A DNA stretch of 64,000 nucleotides from Myroides oncorhynchi. Its GTDB lineage: Bacteria > Bacteroidota > Bacteroidia > Flavobacteriales > Flavobacteriaceae. The position numbers and the translations under genes were made by a program. The stretch lies in the NCBI RefSeq assembly GCF_020905415.1, contig NZ_JAJJMP010000001.1, positions 2,553,501 to 2,617,500 of the forward strand, read 5' to 3'. This document shows, one piece after another, positions 33,753 to 42,493 of this stretch. The notes under the pieces were generated by a model. It was not told the DNA's origin and ran no database searches. It was given only the letters and a program-made list of their open reading frames with translations. Position 1 is the stretch's first letter. Each line of letters starts with the position of its first letter.

Positions 33753-34706
33753 ATGAATAACACAATCACAAAAACGGGTTTTGAGTTTCCAAATCAAAAG
33801 TCAGTTTACCGCGGAAAAGTAAGAGAAGTTTACAATATAGCAGATGACTTATTAGTTATGGTTGCTACAGATAGATTATCGGCTTTTGACGTTATTATGC
33901 CTAAGGGAATTCCCTTTAAAGGACAAATTCTAAATCAGATAGCAACTAAGTTTATGGAGATGACGAGTGACATCGTTCCTAACTGGTTAGTAGCTACACC
34001 TGATCCTAATGTAGCGGTGGGGCATGTATGTGAGCCGTTTAAAGTGGAGATGGTGATCAGAGGTTATTTAGCTGGGCATGCTGCTCGTGAGTATGCAGAA
34101 GGAAAGAGAGTGTTATGCGGAGTGACATTGCCTGAAGGGTTAAAAGAGAATGATCAATTGCCATCACCTATTATCACTCCATCTACTAAAGAAGATTTAG
34201 GAGCTCATGATGTAGATATCTCGAGAGAAGATATCTTGGCTAAAGGGATTGTTTCTGAGGAAGATTATTTGGTATTAGAGCAGTATACACATGCACTGTA
34301 TCAGAGAGGAAGTGAGATAGCAGCAGAGCGCGGTTTGATCTTAGTGGATACTAAGTATGAATTTGGTAAGACTAAAGATGGAAAGATTGTGTTAATCGAT
34401 GAGATACATACGCCAGACTCTTCTAGATACTTCTATGCAGAGGGCTATGAAGAAAGACAAGCAAAAGGGGAGGCTCAAAAGCAATTGTCTAAAGAGTTTG
34501 TCAGACAATGGTTGATCAGTAATGGCTTTCAAGGGAAAGAAGGGCAAGCTATACCGGAGATGACAGATGAGTATATCACTAGTGTATCAGATAGATATAT
34601 AGAGCTATATGAGAAGATTATTGGAGAACCATTTGTGAAGGCTGATGTGTCTAGTATTAATGAACGTATAGAGAATAATGTTTTAGCTTTTTTAGCTAAG
34701 AGATAA
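33753..34706 (+). CDS. purC: Phosphoribosylaminoimidazole-succinocarboxamide synthase
   Basis: 317 residues, the longer type found in Bacteroidota and yeast. It joins CAIR with aspartate using ATP, the eighth step of purine synthesis, in the cytoplasm. Family blocks are [28 protein letters not shown] near 20-46, [20 protein letters not shown] near 99-117 (PurC has V-R-x-Y-x-x-G at this place), [13 protein letters not shown], and [20 protein letters not shown] near 210-230. It is placed 33 bases after the E1 gene and 10 bases before a nitroreductase, so the three may be co-transcribed, although the functions are unrelated. The assignment is firm. Confidence 0.97.
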   Translation: MNNTITKTGFEFPNQKSVYRGKVREVYNIADDLLVMVATDRLSAFDVIMPKGIPFKGQILNQIATKFMEMTSDIVPNWLVATPDPNVAVGHVCEPFKVEMVIRGYLAGHAAREYAEGKRVLCGVTLPEGLKENDQLPSPIITPSTKEDLGAHDVDISREDILAKGIVSEEDYLVLEQYTHALYQRGSEIAAERGLILVDTKYEFGKTKDGKIVLIDEIHTPDSSRYFYAEGYEERQAKGEAQKQLSKEFVRQWLISNGFQGKEGQAIPEMTDEYITSVSDRYIELYEKIIGEPFVKADVSSINERIENNVLAFLAKR

Positions 34707-34716
34707 TTTATAAATT

Positions 34717-35352
34717 ATGGAGTTACTAAAGAGTTTACAGTGGCGTTATGCTACTAAGAAATATAATAGTTCAGTTAAGATAGCAGACGAAAAAGTAATG
34801 CAGATTATCGAGGCAGCTCGTATGGCACCTACTTCTTCTGGATTACAACCTTTCGAGATGATCTTAATCAAGAATCAAGACTTAAAAGAAAAGCTATTAC
34901 CTGTGATTATGAATCAAAGTCAGGTAGTAGATAGTTCTCATGTTTTGGTTTTTGCGTCTTGGGAAGCCTATACAGAAGAGCGCATTGATGCTGTGTTTGA
35001 TAATGTAGAAAAGACAAGAGAGTTAGCTTCTGGTTCTATGAATGATTACAAAGGTTCTATTAAAGCGAACTTTGCCGCTATGTCACAAGAGAAGCAGGCT
35101 GAACATGCAGCTCGTCAAGCTTATATTGCTTTTGGTATGGCTATCGCTGCTGCAGCTGAGTTAAGAGTAGATGCATCACCTATGGAGGGATTCTATAATG
35201 ATCAATTAGACCAAGCATTAGGGTTAGATAAAAAAGGACTTAAAAGTGTAACTATTTTAGCTATAGGAGAAAGGGATCATGAAAATGATTGGTTGTTACC
35301 TATGAAGAAAGTACGTTTTGCGCTAGAAGATATTTTAACAATTATCGAATAA
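34717..35352 (+). CDS. NAD(P)H-dependent nitroreductase family protein
   Basis: 211 residues, typical for NfsB/NfnB-like flavoproteins. WRYATKKYNSS near 9-19 is the FMN phosphate-binding start, and EAARMAPTSSGLQPFEMILI near 32-51 is the second conserved block. AYIAFGMAIAAAAELRVDASPMEGF near 141-165 and ILAIGERDHENDW near the end complete the pattern. It reduces nitroaromatics, quinones or flavins with two electrons, as a dimer in the cytoplasm. It starts 10 bases after purC and ends at a strong terminator, so it is probably the last gene of that transcript. Confidence 0.92.
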   Translation: MELLKSLQWRYATKKYNSSVKIADEKVMQIIEAARMAPTSSGLQPFEMILIKNQDLKEKLLPVIMNQSQVVDSSHVLVFASWEAYTEERIDAVFDNVEKTRELASGSMNDYKGSIKANFAAMSQEKQAEHAARQAYIAFGMAIAAAAELRVDASPMEGFYNDQLDQALGLDKKGLKSVTILAIGERDHENDWLLPMKKVRFALEDILTIIE

Positions 35353-35354
35353 TA

Positions 35355-35386
35355 TATATCCCCTCTTTGGAGGGGATATTTTTTTA
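35355..35386 (+). terminator. Rho-independent terminator
   Basis: ATATCCCCT/AGGGGATAT forms a perfect 9-bp stem (ten with the inner C-G pair) with a short loop and a T7 run. It ends the E1-purC-nitroreductase transcript. Confidence 0.9.
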
Positions 35387-35577
35387 TAGATGATTACGAA
35401 ATTCATAATATCGTTTTGTTAAAAATACTTTAATTTTTACATAGTGTAATTTTTTTACTTTTTTTTTGATTGATTATCAAAAGATGTATGTATTAATTCA
35501 ATATAATGAAGAAGTATGTGCTAGCTTTTTTGGTGATATTATTTTATATTCGTAACAAGTAAATTATGTATTTTACA

Positions 35578-37983
35578 ATGAGTCAAAAAGAAACAAAAAC
35601 GGCTCTTTCTTACGATGATTTTAAGAAAGAGGTAATTCAAGATTATAAAATTGCGAAACTAAGTAGAGAGTGTAGTTTACTTGGTAGACGTGAAGTACTT
35701 ACAGGAAAAGCGAAATTTGGAATTTTTGGTGATGGAAAAGAGGTGCCACAGTTAGCTATGGCGAAGGCTTTTCAGAATGGAGACTTTAGATCTGGATATT
35801 ACCGCGATCAGACATTTATGATGGCGATAGGACAATTGACAGTAGAACAATTTTTTGCAGGACTTTTTGGGCATGCGGATATAGATAATGATCCAATGTC
35901 AGGAGGGCGTCAGATGGGTGGACACTTTGCTACTCATAGTTTAGATGAGAATGGTAACTGGAAGAAGTTAGTTGACCAAAAAAACTCAAGTGCAGATATA
36001 TCGCCTACGGCTGGACAAATGCCTAGACTTTTAGGATTAGCTCAAGCTTCTAAATTTTATAGAGAGTTTGCAGATGCAGATAAAGAGGGTAACTTCTCTG
36101 TAAATGGTAATGAGGTAGCATGGGGTACGATAGGGAATGCTTCTACTTCAGAAGGTTTGTTTTTTGAAACAATCAATGCTGCAGGGGTGTTGCAAGTACC
36201 TATGGTAATGAATGTATGGGATGATCAATACGGAATCTCTGTACATGCAAAGTACCAAACGACAAAAGAGAATATCTCAGAGATATTAAAAGGATTCCAA
36301 AGAGATGAAAATGGCAATGGATATGAGATTCTTCGCGTTAAAGGATGGGATTATGTAGCATTAATAGATACTTATACGAAAGCATCTAAAATAGCTAGAG
36401 AAGAACATGTACCTGTTTTAGTTCATGTACAGGAATTAACACAACCTCAGGGACACTCTACTTCTGGATCTCATGAGAGATATAAAACTCCTGAACGTCT
36501 AGAATGGGAAGCAGAGAAAGACTGTGTCTTACAGATGAGAAACTGGATGCTAGCTTCTGATATAGCTACAGTGGAAGAGTTAGATGAGTTAGACAAACAA
36601 CTTAAGAAAGAGGTATTAGATGGAAAGAAAGCAGCATGGAGAGCTTATGTAGATCCTATTGTTGCTGAACGTGATGAATTGGTTGTATTATTAGGAACTG
36701 TAGCAGCTTCTAGTACTAATAAAGTGTTTATTGAGAAAATGGCTAATGACTTAGCTGGTATCAAAGAGCCTATTAGAAAAGACATTATTACTGTAGCGCG
36801 TAAAGCGCTTAGAATGGTAATAAAAGATGCGGGTAAAGCTACTTTAGTGCAGTATATTAACGAGTTCTTTGCTAAGAACCAACCTCGTTACAGTTCACAC
36901 CTAATGTCTGAGACAGAACATCAAGCGATCAACGTACAAAGTATAGAACCTACTTATGATGCAGATGCGGAAGAAGTAGATGCTCGTGTACTGTTAAGAG
37001 GAAACTTTGATTATATCTTAGAAAACCATAAGAACGTCATGATCTTTGGGGAAGACTCTGGAACTATTGGAGATGTTAACCAAGGACTAGAAGGACTACA
37101 AGAGAAACACGGTATAAGTAGAGTGACTGATACAGGTATTAGAGAGGCTACTATTCTAGGGCAAGGTATCGGTATGGCAATGCGTGGATTAAGACCTATA
37201 GCTGAGATTCAGTATTTAGATTACTTACTATATGCTATCCAAATCATGAGTGATGACTTAGCTACTCTTCAATATAGAACAGTAGGCCGTCAAAAAGCTC
37301 CATTGATAGTAAGAACACGTGGTCATAGATTAGAGGGTATTTGGCATTCAGGATCACCTATGGGGATGATCATTAATGCTATTAGAGGAATGCATGTTTT
37401 AGTACCTCGTAATATGACTAAAGCAGCAGGTTTCTATAATACATTATTAGAAAGTGATGAACCAGCATTATTAATAGAATGTTTAAACGGGTACCGTCTA
37501 AAGGAGAAAATGCCAAATAATATAGGGCAATTCAAAACTCCTATCGGTATAGTAGAAACAATCAAGGAAGGTAAAGATATTACTGTTGTATCATATGGAT
37601 CTACATTAAGAGTAATCGAACAGGCTGCTAAGGAGTTATTAGAAGTAGGAATCGATGTAGAGATTATAGATGCACAATCATTATTGCCATTTGACTTAAA
37701 TCACGATATCGTGAAGAGTCTTGCTAAGACTAATCGTTTATTAGTAATAGATGAGGATGTACCAGGAGGAGCTTCAGCGTATATTCTTCAAAAAGTGTTA
37801 GAAGAACAAAAAGGGTATCACCATTTAGATAGTGAGCCTCAAACTTTGACTTCAAAAGCACATAGACCTGCTTATGGAACTGATGGAGATTACTTCTCTA
37901 AACCGTCAGCAGAAGATGTATTTGAAAAAATTTATGCAATTATGAACGAGGTAAATCCTAATTTATATCCTGCGTTATATTAA
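35578..37983 (+). CDS. Fused alpha/beta thiamine-dependent 2-oxoacid dehydrogenase E1, long form
   Basis: 801 residues from ATG 35578. An ATG at 35566 would add only four residues and is equally possible. The alpha half has LGRREVLTGKAKFGIFGDGKE, then FRSGYYRDQTFMM, and the cofactor motif begins at GTIGNASTSEG near residue 184. There the usual GDG is replaced by GNA. A helical linker of about 100 residues (330-440) joins it to the beta half that starts near 467 and contains VMIFGEDSGTIGDVNQG. The C-terminal transketolase domain ends at about 790. It is larger than the fused E1 at 31734-33719 and belongs to another branch. It probably uses pyruvate or branched-chain 2-oxoacids, without nearby E2 or E3. 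Confidence 0.88.
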   Translation: MSQKETKTALSYDDFKKEVIQDYKIAKLSRECSLLGRREVLTGKAKFGIFGDGKEVPQLAMAKAFQNGDFRSGYYRDQTFMMAIGQLTVEQFFAGLFGHADIDNDPMSGGRQMGGHFATHSLDENGNWKKLVDQKNSSADISPTAGQMPRLLGLAQASKFYREFADADKEGNFSVNGNEVAWGTIGNASTSEGLFFETINAAGVLQVPMVMNVWDDQYGISVHAKYQTTKENISEILKGFQRDENGNGYEILRVKGWDYVALIDTYTKASKIAREEHVPVLVHVQELTQPQGHSTSGSHERYKTPERLEWEAEKDCVLQMRNWMLASDIATVEELDELDKQLKKEVLDGKKAAWRAYVDPIVAERDELVVLLGTVAASSTNKVFIEKMANDLAGIKEPIRKDIITVARKALRMVIKDAGKATLVQYINEFFAKNQPRYSSHLMSETEHQAINVQSIEPTYDADAEEVDARVLLRGNFDYILENHKNVMIFGEDSGTIGDVNQGLEGLQEKHGISRVTDTGIREATILGQGIGMAMRGLRPIAEIQYLDYLLYAIQIMSDDLATLQYRTVGRQKAPLIVRTRGHRLEGIWHSGSPMGMIINAIRGMHVLVPRNMTKAAGFYNTLLESDEPALLIECLNGYRLKEKMPNNIGQFKTPIGIVETIKEGKDITVVSYGSTLRVIEQAAKELLEVGIDVEIIDAQSLLPFDLNHDIVKSLAKTNRLLVIDEDVPGGASAYILQKVLEEQKGYHHLDSEPQTLTSKAHRPAYGTDGDYFSKPSAEDVFEKIYAIMNEVNPNLYPALY

Positions 37984-37990
37984 AAATAAG

Positions 37991-38026
37991 AAATAAAAAC
38001 CTCCCAATTCGGGAGGTTTTTATTTT
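37991..38026 (+). terminator. Rho-independent terminator
   Basis: A 15-bp perfect stem, AAATAAAAACCTCCC/GGGAGGTTTTTATTT, with a 5-base loop follows the long E1 gene. Confidence 0.9.
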
Positions 38027-38185
38027 AATAATCCTATTCTTTGGGAATATTGTAAAGAAAGCGCTTTTTTAATTCGCATTTCTCTATTGACAGAATCTAC
38101 TTAAAAGTGCCTGAATGCTAATAGAGTTATAATGCTTTAGGGGTAAATAGTTCTGTATTTATTATGAAAGCATACAAAATATCTT

Positions 38186-38193
38186 TATTTTTG
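38186..38193 (+). promoter_or_regulatory. Candidate -7 box (TATTTTTG)
   Basis: It matches TAnnTTTG and lies 28 bases before the start codon at 38222, giving a short leader typical of Bacteroidota. No exact TTTG is seen at -33. Confidence 0.5.
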
Positions 38194-38221
38194 CAATTGT
38201 TTTTTTAAACATAGTTATATT

Positions 38222-39481
38222 ATGGTAAACGATTTATTTGACAGAATACAGAAAAATAAAGGACCATTAGGAAAATGGGCATCTCAAGCAGAAGGATATT
38301 ATGTTTTTCCTAAGTTAGAGGGACCTTTGTCAAATCGTATGATGTTTCATGGAAAAGAAGTTATTAACTGGAGTATCAATGATTATTTAGGTTTATCTAA
38401 TCACCCAGAAGTAAGAAAAGTAGATGCTGAGGCAGCTGCAGAATACGGAGCTGCATACCCAATGGGAGCTCGTATGATGTCAGGACATACTTCAATGCAT
38501 GAGCAATTACAAAATGAATTAGCTGAATTTGTACATAAAGAGGCGGCTTATTTATTAAATTTTGGTTACCAAGGGATGGTTTCGATTATCGATGCTTTAG
38601 TGACTAAGAATGATGTGATTGTATATGACGTAGATTCACATGCATGTATTATTGATGGTGTTCGTTTACACATGGGTAAACGTTTTACATATAAACACAA
38701 TGATATTGAGAGTTTCGAAAAGAACATGGAGAGAGCAACTAGAATGGCCGAAACTACAGGTGGAGGTATTTTAGTAATCACTGAAGGAGTATTCGGAATG
38801 AGAGGTCAACAAGGTAAATTAAAAGAAATAGTAGCTCTTAAAGAGAAGTATAATTTCCGTTTATTAGTTGATGATGCACATGGATTTGGTACTTTGGGTG
38901 CTACAGGTGCTGGGGCAGGAGAAGAGCAAGAATGTCAAGATGGTATTGATGTTTACTTTTCTACATTTGCTAAGTCTATGGCTTCTATTGGTGCATTTGT
39001 TGCAGCAGATAAGGATATTATAGATTATTTAAAATATAATTTACGTTCTCAAATGTTTGCAAAATCATTACCAATGATTTTTACAAAAGGAGCATTAAAA
39101 CGTTTAGAACTTTTAAGAACTAATCCTTCTTTAAAAGCTAAGTTATGGGAGAATGTAAATTTACTTCAGAATGGACTTAAAGACAGAGGATTCAATATTG
39201 GTGATACTAATACTTGTGTTACTCCTGTTTATTTAGAGGGAAGTATTCCAGAGGCAATGGTAATGGTTAATGATTTGAGAGAGAATTATAGTATTTTCTT
39301 ATCAATTGTAGTTTATCCTGTTATCCCTAAAGGAATTATCTTATTGAGAATGATTCCTACAGCTACTCACGTTAAAGAGGATATTGATGAGACTCTTAAG
39401 GCTTATGAAGATATTCGTGAAAAATTAGAAAATGGAACGTATAAGCAGATTGCAGAAGCAACTACTGTGGATGTATCTTAA
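38222..39481 (+). CDS. Serine-palmitoyltransferase-like (alpha-oxoamine synthase) enzyme
   Basis: 419 residues, fold-type I PLP enzyme of the alpha-oxoamine synthase family (KBL, BioF, SPT). The PLP lysine is K251 in STFAKSMASIGAF. DDAHGFG at 217-223 holds the aspartate and histidine that orient the cofactor, and H140 in DSHACIIDG stacks on it. The N-terminal 50 residues with the WASQAEGYYVFP segment are the SPT-type extension and are absent from BioF. In Flavobacteria the SPT-like protein joins a fatty acyl thioester with serine to start sphingolipids, or with cysteate to start capnine-type sulfonolipids. The sequence alone does not decide between them. It is monocistronic, with its own promoter and terminator. 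Confidence 0.87.
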   Translation: MVNDLFDRIQKNKGPLGKWASQAEGYYVFPKLEGPLSNRMMFHGKEVINWSINDYLGLSNHPEVRKVDAEAAAEYGAAYPMGARMMSGHTSMHEQLQNELAEFVHKEAAYLLNFGYQGMVSIIDALVTKNDVIVYDVDSHACIIDGVRLHMGKRFTYKHNDIESFEKNMERATRMAETTGGGILVITEGVFGMRGQQGKLKEIVALKEKYNFRLLVDDAHGFGTLGATGAGAGEEQECQDGIDVYFSTFAKSMASIGAFVAADKDIIDYLKYNLRSQMFAKSLPMIFTKGALKRLELLRTNPSLKAKLWENVNLLQNGLKDRGFNIGDTNTCVTPVYLEGSIPEAMVMVNDLRENYSIFLSIVVYPVIPKGIILLRMIPTATHVKEDIDETLKAYEDIREKLENGTYKQIAEATTVDVS

Positions 39482-39509
39482 GGCAAATACAGTTAATACA
39501 TAGATAAAG

Positions 39510-39541
39510 AAAAGGAACCTAATGTTAGGTTCCTTTTTTTT
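39510..39541. terminator. Bidirectional terminator between convergent genes
   Basis: AAAGGAACCTAA and TTAGGTTCCTTT pair perfectly around TG, so the real loop opens a few pairs. A T run follows on the plus strand. It separates the SPT-like gene from the minus-strand MFS gene. Confidence 0.88.
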
Positions 39542-39575
39542 GTCTTTAAATTTCTATAAATGTAATTAGAGTATA

Positions 39576-40751
39576 TTATTTAGTACTTCTTGATAATTTA
39601 TACCCAATGTATATCAACGGTATTGTTCCTGTCATTACGAGTACTGTAGTGTATAATGCATCAGCTGTAAATAGAGAGACAATAGAGCTAGCAATAAAAC
39701 ATAGGCCTAATTGGATTGTGTTTTGTAATCCTGCTGCTTTACCAGAGTTATTAGGATATAATTTTAACGCTTCTGACACTACTATAGGGTAACATGCACC
39801 ATTGACAAAAGCCATTAAACAAAATGGTATTAATAATGTAGTTAAAGTTGGAGCTGTGAATATTGCTAATGCCGTAAGTGAACCTACAGCTATAATGTAT
39901 AAAGCTATAAAATAAGGCATTAATACATTTCCTTCTACTTTAGATGATAATGTTCTGTATCCAAAACCTCCTATCAAAAAGGCTATTGTCTGGGGAACAA
40001 AACTAAAGCCTATTTCACTTTCACTATACCCCATTTCTTTTAAGAAGAAAGGTGAACCTGTCAACCAAGCAAAGAATGCTGCTGAACAAAGTGCGTAAAT
40101 CAATACATTTCCTAGGTATTTTTTTGACTTTAATAAGGAGAAGTATGATGCACTCTGTGGTTTTGCTTCATGTTCTTTAATTTCTTTTTTTTCTTCTTTT
40201 ATGGTGAATGTATAAAGGATTAGCAATACTGAGATAATGGCTAGTGTAATAAAGATAGATCTCCATCCGAAGTGATTAAGTAAGTAGACACCTAGTAGTG
40301 GAGCTAAAGCAGGTGATAACGCTACTAAAGGCATAATAGATGCAAACACTTTGTTGGTTTGATCTGAGGGGTATTTTTCTATTACTAAGGCTTGCCAGCT
40401 AACTGCTGCTGCACATACACCTATCGCTTGTATAAGGCGTAAAAATATAAATGCAGTAACACTTTCTGTGAAATATATGGCAAGTGAAGATAGAGTAAAT
40501 ATACTTAATCCTATGATGATAGTTTTAGGCTTACCTAGTTTGTCAGAGATTGGTCCCCACATTAATTGTGCTATAGCATATCCTGCTAAGAATAAACTTA
40601 ATGTTGCACTAATGTTACTTTTGGAAGTATTTAGATCAATACGCATTTTGTCAAATGCTGGAAGATACATGTCAGTAGCGAGAAAACCAATAATACTCAA
40701 TCCTACAAGGTATATTAAAAAGACAAAACTATTCTTGTTATTTTGTGGCAT
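39576..40751 (-). CDS. Bcr/CflA-family MFS multidrug exporter
   Basis: 391 residues with 12 membrane helices. The first (LIYLVGLSIIGFLATDMYLPAF) holds the D-M-Y-L-P motif that marks the Bcr/CflA subfamily. It is followed by AQLMWGPISDKLGKPKTII (motif A: G-P-x-S-D-x-x-G) and RLIQAIGVCAAAVSWQALV (motif C-like). It sits in the inner membrane and exports drugs such as bicyclomycin or chloramphenicol by proton antiport, although the substrate here is unproven. A chloramphenicol acetyltransferase gene lies next to it on the same strand, separated by a terminator hairpin, so the two are separate units. Confidence 0.9.
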   Translation of the reverse strand: MPQNNKNSFVFLIYLVGLSIIGFLATDMYLPAFDKMRIDLNTSKSNISATLSLFLAGYAIAQLMWGPISDKLGKPKTIIIGLSIFTLSSLAIYFTESVTAFIFLRLIQAIGVCAAAVSWQALVIEKYPSDQTNKVFASIMPLVALSPALAPLLGVYLLNHFGWRSIFITLAIISVLLILYTFTIKEEKKEIKEHEAKPQSASYFSLLKSKKYLGNVLIYALCSAAFFAWLTGSPFFLKEMGYSESEIGFSFVPQTIAFLIGGFGYRTLSSKVEGNVLMPYFIALYIIAVGSLTALAIFTAPTLTTLLIPFCLMAFVNGACYPIVVSEALKLYPNNSGKAAGLQNTIQLGLCFIASSIVSLFTADALYTTVLVMTGTIPLIYIGYKLSRSTK

Positions 40752-40774
40752 ATATTTAAAAATTTTAGAATCGG

Positions 40775-40782
40775 CAAAAGTA
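40775..40782 (-). promoter_or_regulatory. Candidate MFS -7 box (TACTTTTG)
   Basis: It matches TAnnTTTG on the minus strand, 23 bases before the MFS start codon. Confidence 0.5.
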
Positions 40783-40900
40783 CGCTAATTATATAAGCCT
40801 GATAGGAAATACGATTGTTTGTTTTTATAGAATGTATAGAGAACTATAATAGTAAAAGCTAGATAGAATATATGTTATTAAAAATAAGGTTGTTGTGTAT

Positions 40901-40938
40901 AAAAATAAGGATTGTATTAAAAAGACAATCCTTATTTT
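40901..40938. terminator. Terminator overlapping the acetyltransferase stop codon
   Basis: AAAATAAGGATTGT/ACAATCCTTATTTT is a perfect 14-bp stem. On the minus strand its first arm includes the stop codon (40932-40934) of the acetyltransferase, as in the MFS gene at 24190. Confidence 0.85.
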
Positions 40939-41594
40939 ATCCAATTTTTAGCATCATTCGCTATGTTTTGTATGTCTTGTAAGAACATTGAGGTGTGATA
41001 TCCGTCTGCTATTGCGTGATTGATATAGACAGATAGGGGAATGAATAGCTTTTCGTGTTCTGTATAATATTTGCCAAAGCGAATAATCGGTTTGAGAAAA
41101 TCAGAATCATGCGAAGTATCTTGGCTGATGCTATCAAAGCTAATCCAAGGAACACAAGAGATAGGGACGAAATTAGCAGGTAGACCAGCTTTTATCTTTA
41201 TTCCTTTTACATCCTTGTACTTTTCTATATCATTAATAATGTTTTGATGAAATGTTCTAAAGTCTTCGTTGTAATCACTCCACAAGTCAGAAAATGTTTT
41301 GTCATCTTCATGGAATAAGGTAAACTGAGGAGTCAAATAATTCCAAGTGCCAAGTTTGCCATTGTGAATACTAGTACGCAATTCTTCACTATTGTTTAGT
41401 GCCTTCATTACTACATACAGAAATGTAGGAAAGAACTTATATCCTTTGTTCTTATATATAGCAACGATATCTGTGATATCAATCTTTATGCTAACTGTAT
41501 ATTTTGTCTTTAGGATATTTCGGTAATACTCATAATAAGGAGTACGAGACCAGGTTTCTAAATCAACAGGAGTGAAGGTTGCGATAGTATCCAT
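40932..41594 (-). CDS. cat: Type A chloramphenicol acetyltransferase
   Basis: 220 residues, the normal CatA length. It acetylates the 3-hydroxyl of chloramphenicol with acetyl-CoA, as a cytoplasmic trimer. The catalytic H193 lies in INHAIADGYH, equivalent to the family H-x-x-x-D-G motif, with D197 supporting structure. TVSIKIDITDI, YKFFPTFLYVVMKALN, EDDKTFSDLWSDYNEDFRTF and CVPWISFDS follow the CatA pattern throughout. Compared with classical CatA, asparagine replaces the first histidine of HHA. It starts 6 bases after the SseB-like gene, so the two form an operon. This looks like a chromosomal, long-resident cat and not a mobile one, since no transposase or base-composition change is visible. 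Confidence 0.9.
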   Translation of the reverse strand: MDTIATFTPVDLETWSRTPYYEYYRNILKTKYTVSIKIDITDIVAIYKNKGYKFFPTFLYVVMKALNNSEELRTSIHNGKLGTWNYLTPQFTLFHEDDKTFSDLWSDYNEDFRTFHQNIINDIEKYKDVKGIKIKAGLPANFVPISCVPWISFDSISQDTSHDSDFLKPIIRFGKYYTEHEKLFIPLSVYINHAIADGYHTSMFLQDIQNIANDAKNWIK

Positions 41595-41600
41595 AGGTAA

Positions 41601-42377
41601 CTATTTTACATAGAATGGTTCTGCTTGATTGTAGAAATAATCACTGAAGTTTCCATTCTTTTCTAACTTTATAATATCTATATATTCCTCTTTAGCTAAG
41701 TGTGGTTTACATAGTTCTGATATAATATCTGCCACTTCTTTAAAGTTAGCTAATTCTATCTCACTCTCGATAGCAAAAATATAATGAGGTTCTTTATCTA
41801 GTATTTCATTAAAAGTCCATCCAATGTAAGCTGATTTTATCAAATCGTTTTTAGAGAATATTTCTTTTAATTCTTCGATTAATGCTTTAGGTTCTGTTTC
41901 TGGTTTACCTATTTGTACATTCATTTGTGCTTTTAAGATAGGGCTGTTTAGGGTATTAAATATACTGCCATTTAACATTTCGGCTATCTCTTCTACAACA
42001 AGTTCTTTGTACACTTTAGAGAAAGGGTTTACGATAATACTAGCGCCTAAAGTCATTTCTAAGAATGCTCTACTAGGGACTTTCATATAATCCATTTCTT
42101 CATGTATAGCTCCACCGTCATAAATTCGATCTGGATGAGTGAAAACAGGAATGCGATTATTCTCAAAAGCTATAATTGCAGGAGGATTATTATCGTCAAA
42201 ATTATTATTTCCAGAAGGGTCTTTTTCTACAAGTACATAGATTTGATCTTTTAAGAAACGATTGTAAAATACAATTCTGTACTCAGGATTAGTACCTGCT
42301 AGCTCTATGATTTGAGCTAAAGTTAGATTTGTGTTTAATTTGGTACTTGTATTCTTATTGCGATTGTAATTCGACAT
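41601..42377 (-). CDS. SseB-like protein
   Basis: 258 residues. The N-terminal SseB-type domain (about 18-125) has FYNRFLKDQIYVLVEKDP, PAIIAFENNRIPVFTHPDRI and then YMKVPSRAFLEMTLGASIIVNPFSK. The C-terminal SseB domain (about 145-255) has IGKPETEPKALIEELKEIF, then KSAYIGW and PHYIFAIESE. E. coli SseB gives its name to the family (altered serine sensitivity), and its biochemical role is not known. The gene is followed after 6 bases by cat on the same strand, so one transcript probably carries both. Its own -7 box lies at 42398. Confidence 0.85.
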   Translation of the reverse strand: MSNYNRNKNTSTKLNTNLTLAQIIELAGTNPEYRIVFYNRFLKDQIYVLVEKDPSGNNNFDDNNPPAIIAFENNRIPVFTHPDRIYDGGAIHEEMDYMKVPSRAFLEMTLGASIIVNPFSKVYKELVVEEIAEMLNGSIFNTLNSPILKAQMNVQIGKPETEPKALIEELKEIFSKNDLIKSAYIGWTFNEILDKEPHYIFAIESEIELANFKEVADIISELCKPHLAKEEYIDIIKLEKNGNFSDYFYNQAEPFYVK

Positions 42378-42397
42378 TATCTAAAGGTATTTTTATT

Positions 42398-42405
42398 CAA
42401 AGATA
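42398..42405 (-). promoter_or_regulatory. Candidate sseB-like/cat -7 box (TATCTTTG)
   Basis: It matches TAnnTTTG on the minus strand, 20 bases before the SseB-like start codon. Confidence 0.5.
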
Positions 42406-42460
42406 GAGGATTTAATCATATTCCTTTGATTTGTTTGTACGAAATTGGCGGGAAATTGAT

Positions 42461-42487
42461 AAAAAGAAGGCAGCTAAAAGCTGCCTT
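42461..42487 (-). terminator. Rho-independent terminator of the M42 peptidase gene
   Basis: AAGGCAGCT/AGCTGCCTT, a 9-bp stem with a 3-base loop, is followed on the minus strand by CTTTTT. It lies 7 bases after the peptidase stop. Confidence 0.85.
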
Positions 42488-42493
42488 AATGTA

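Noticed and set aside
40932..41594. Mobile resistance cassette
   Set aside because: No transposase, terminal repeat, attC-like site or base-composition shift flanks the acetyltransferase gene.
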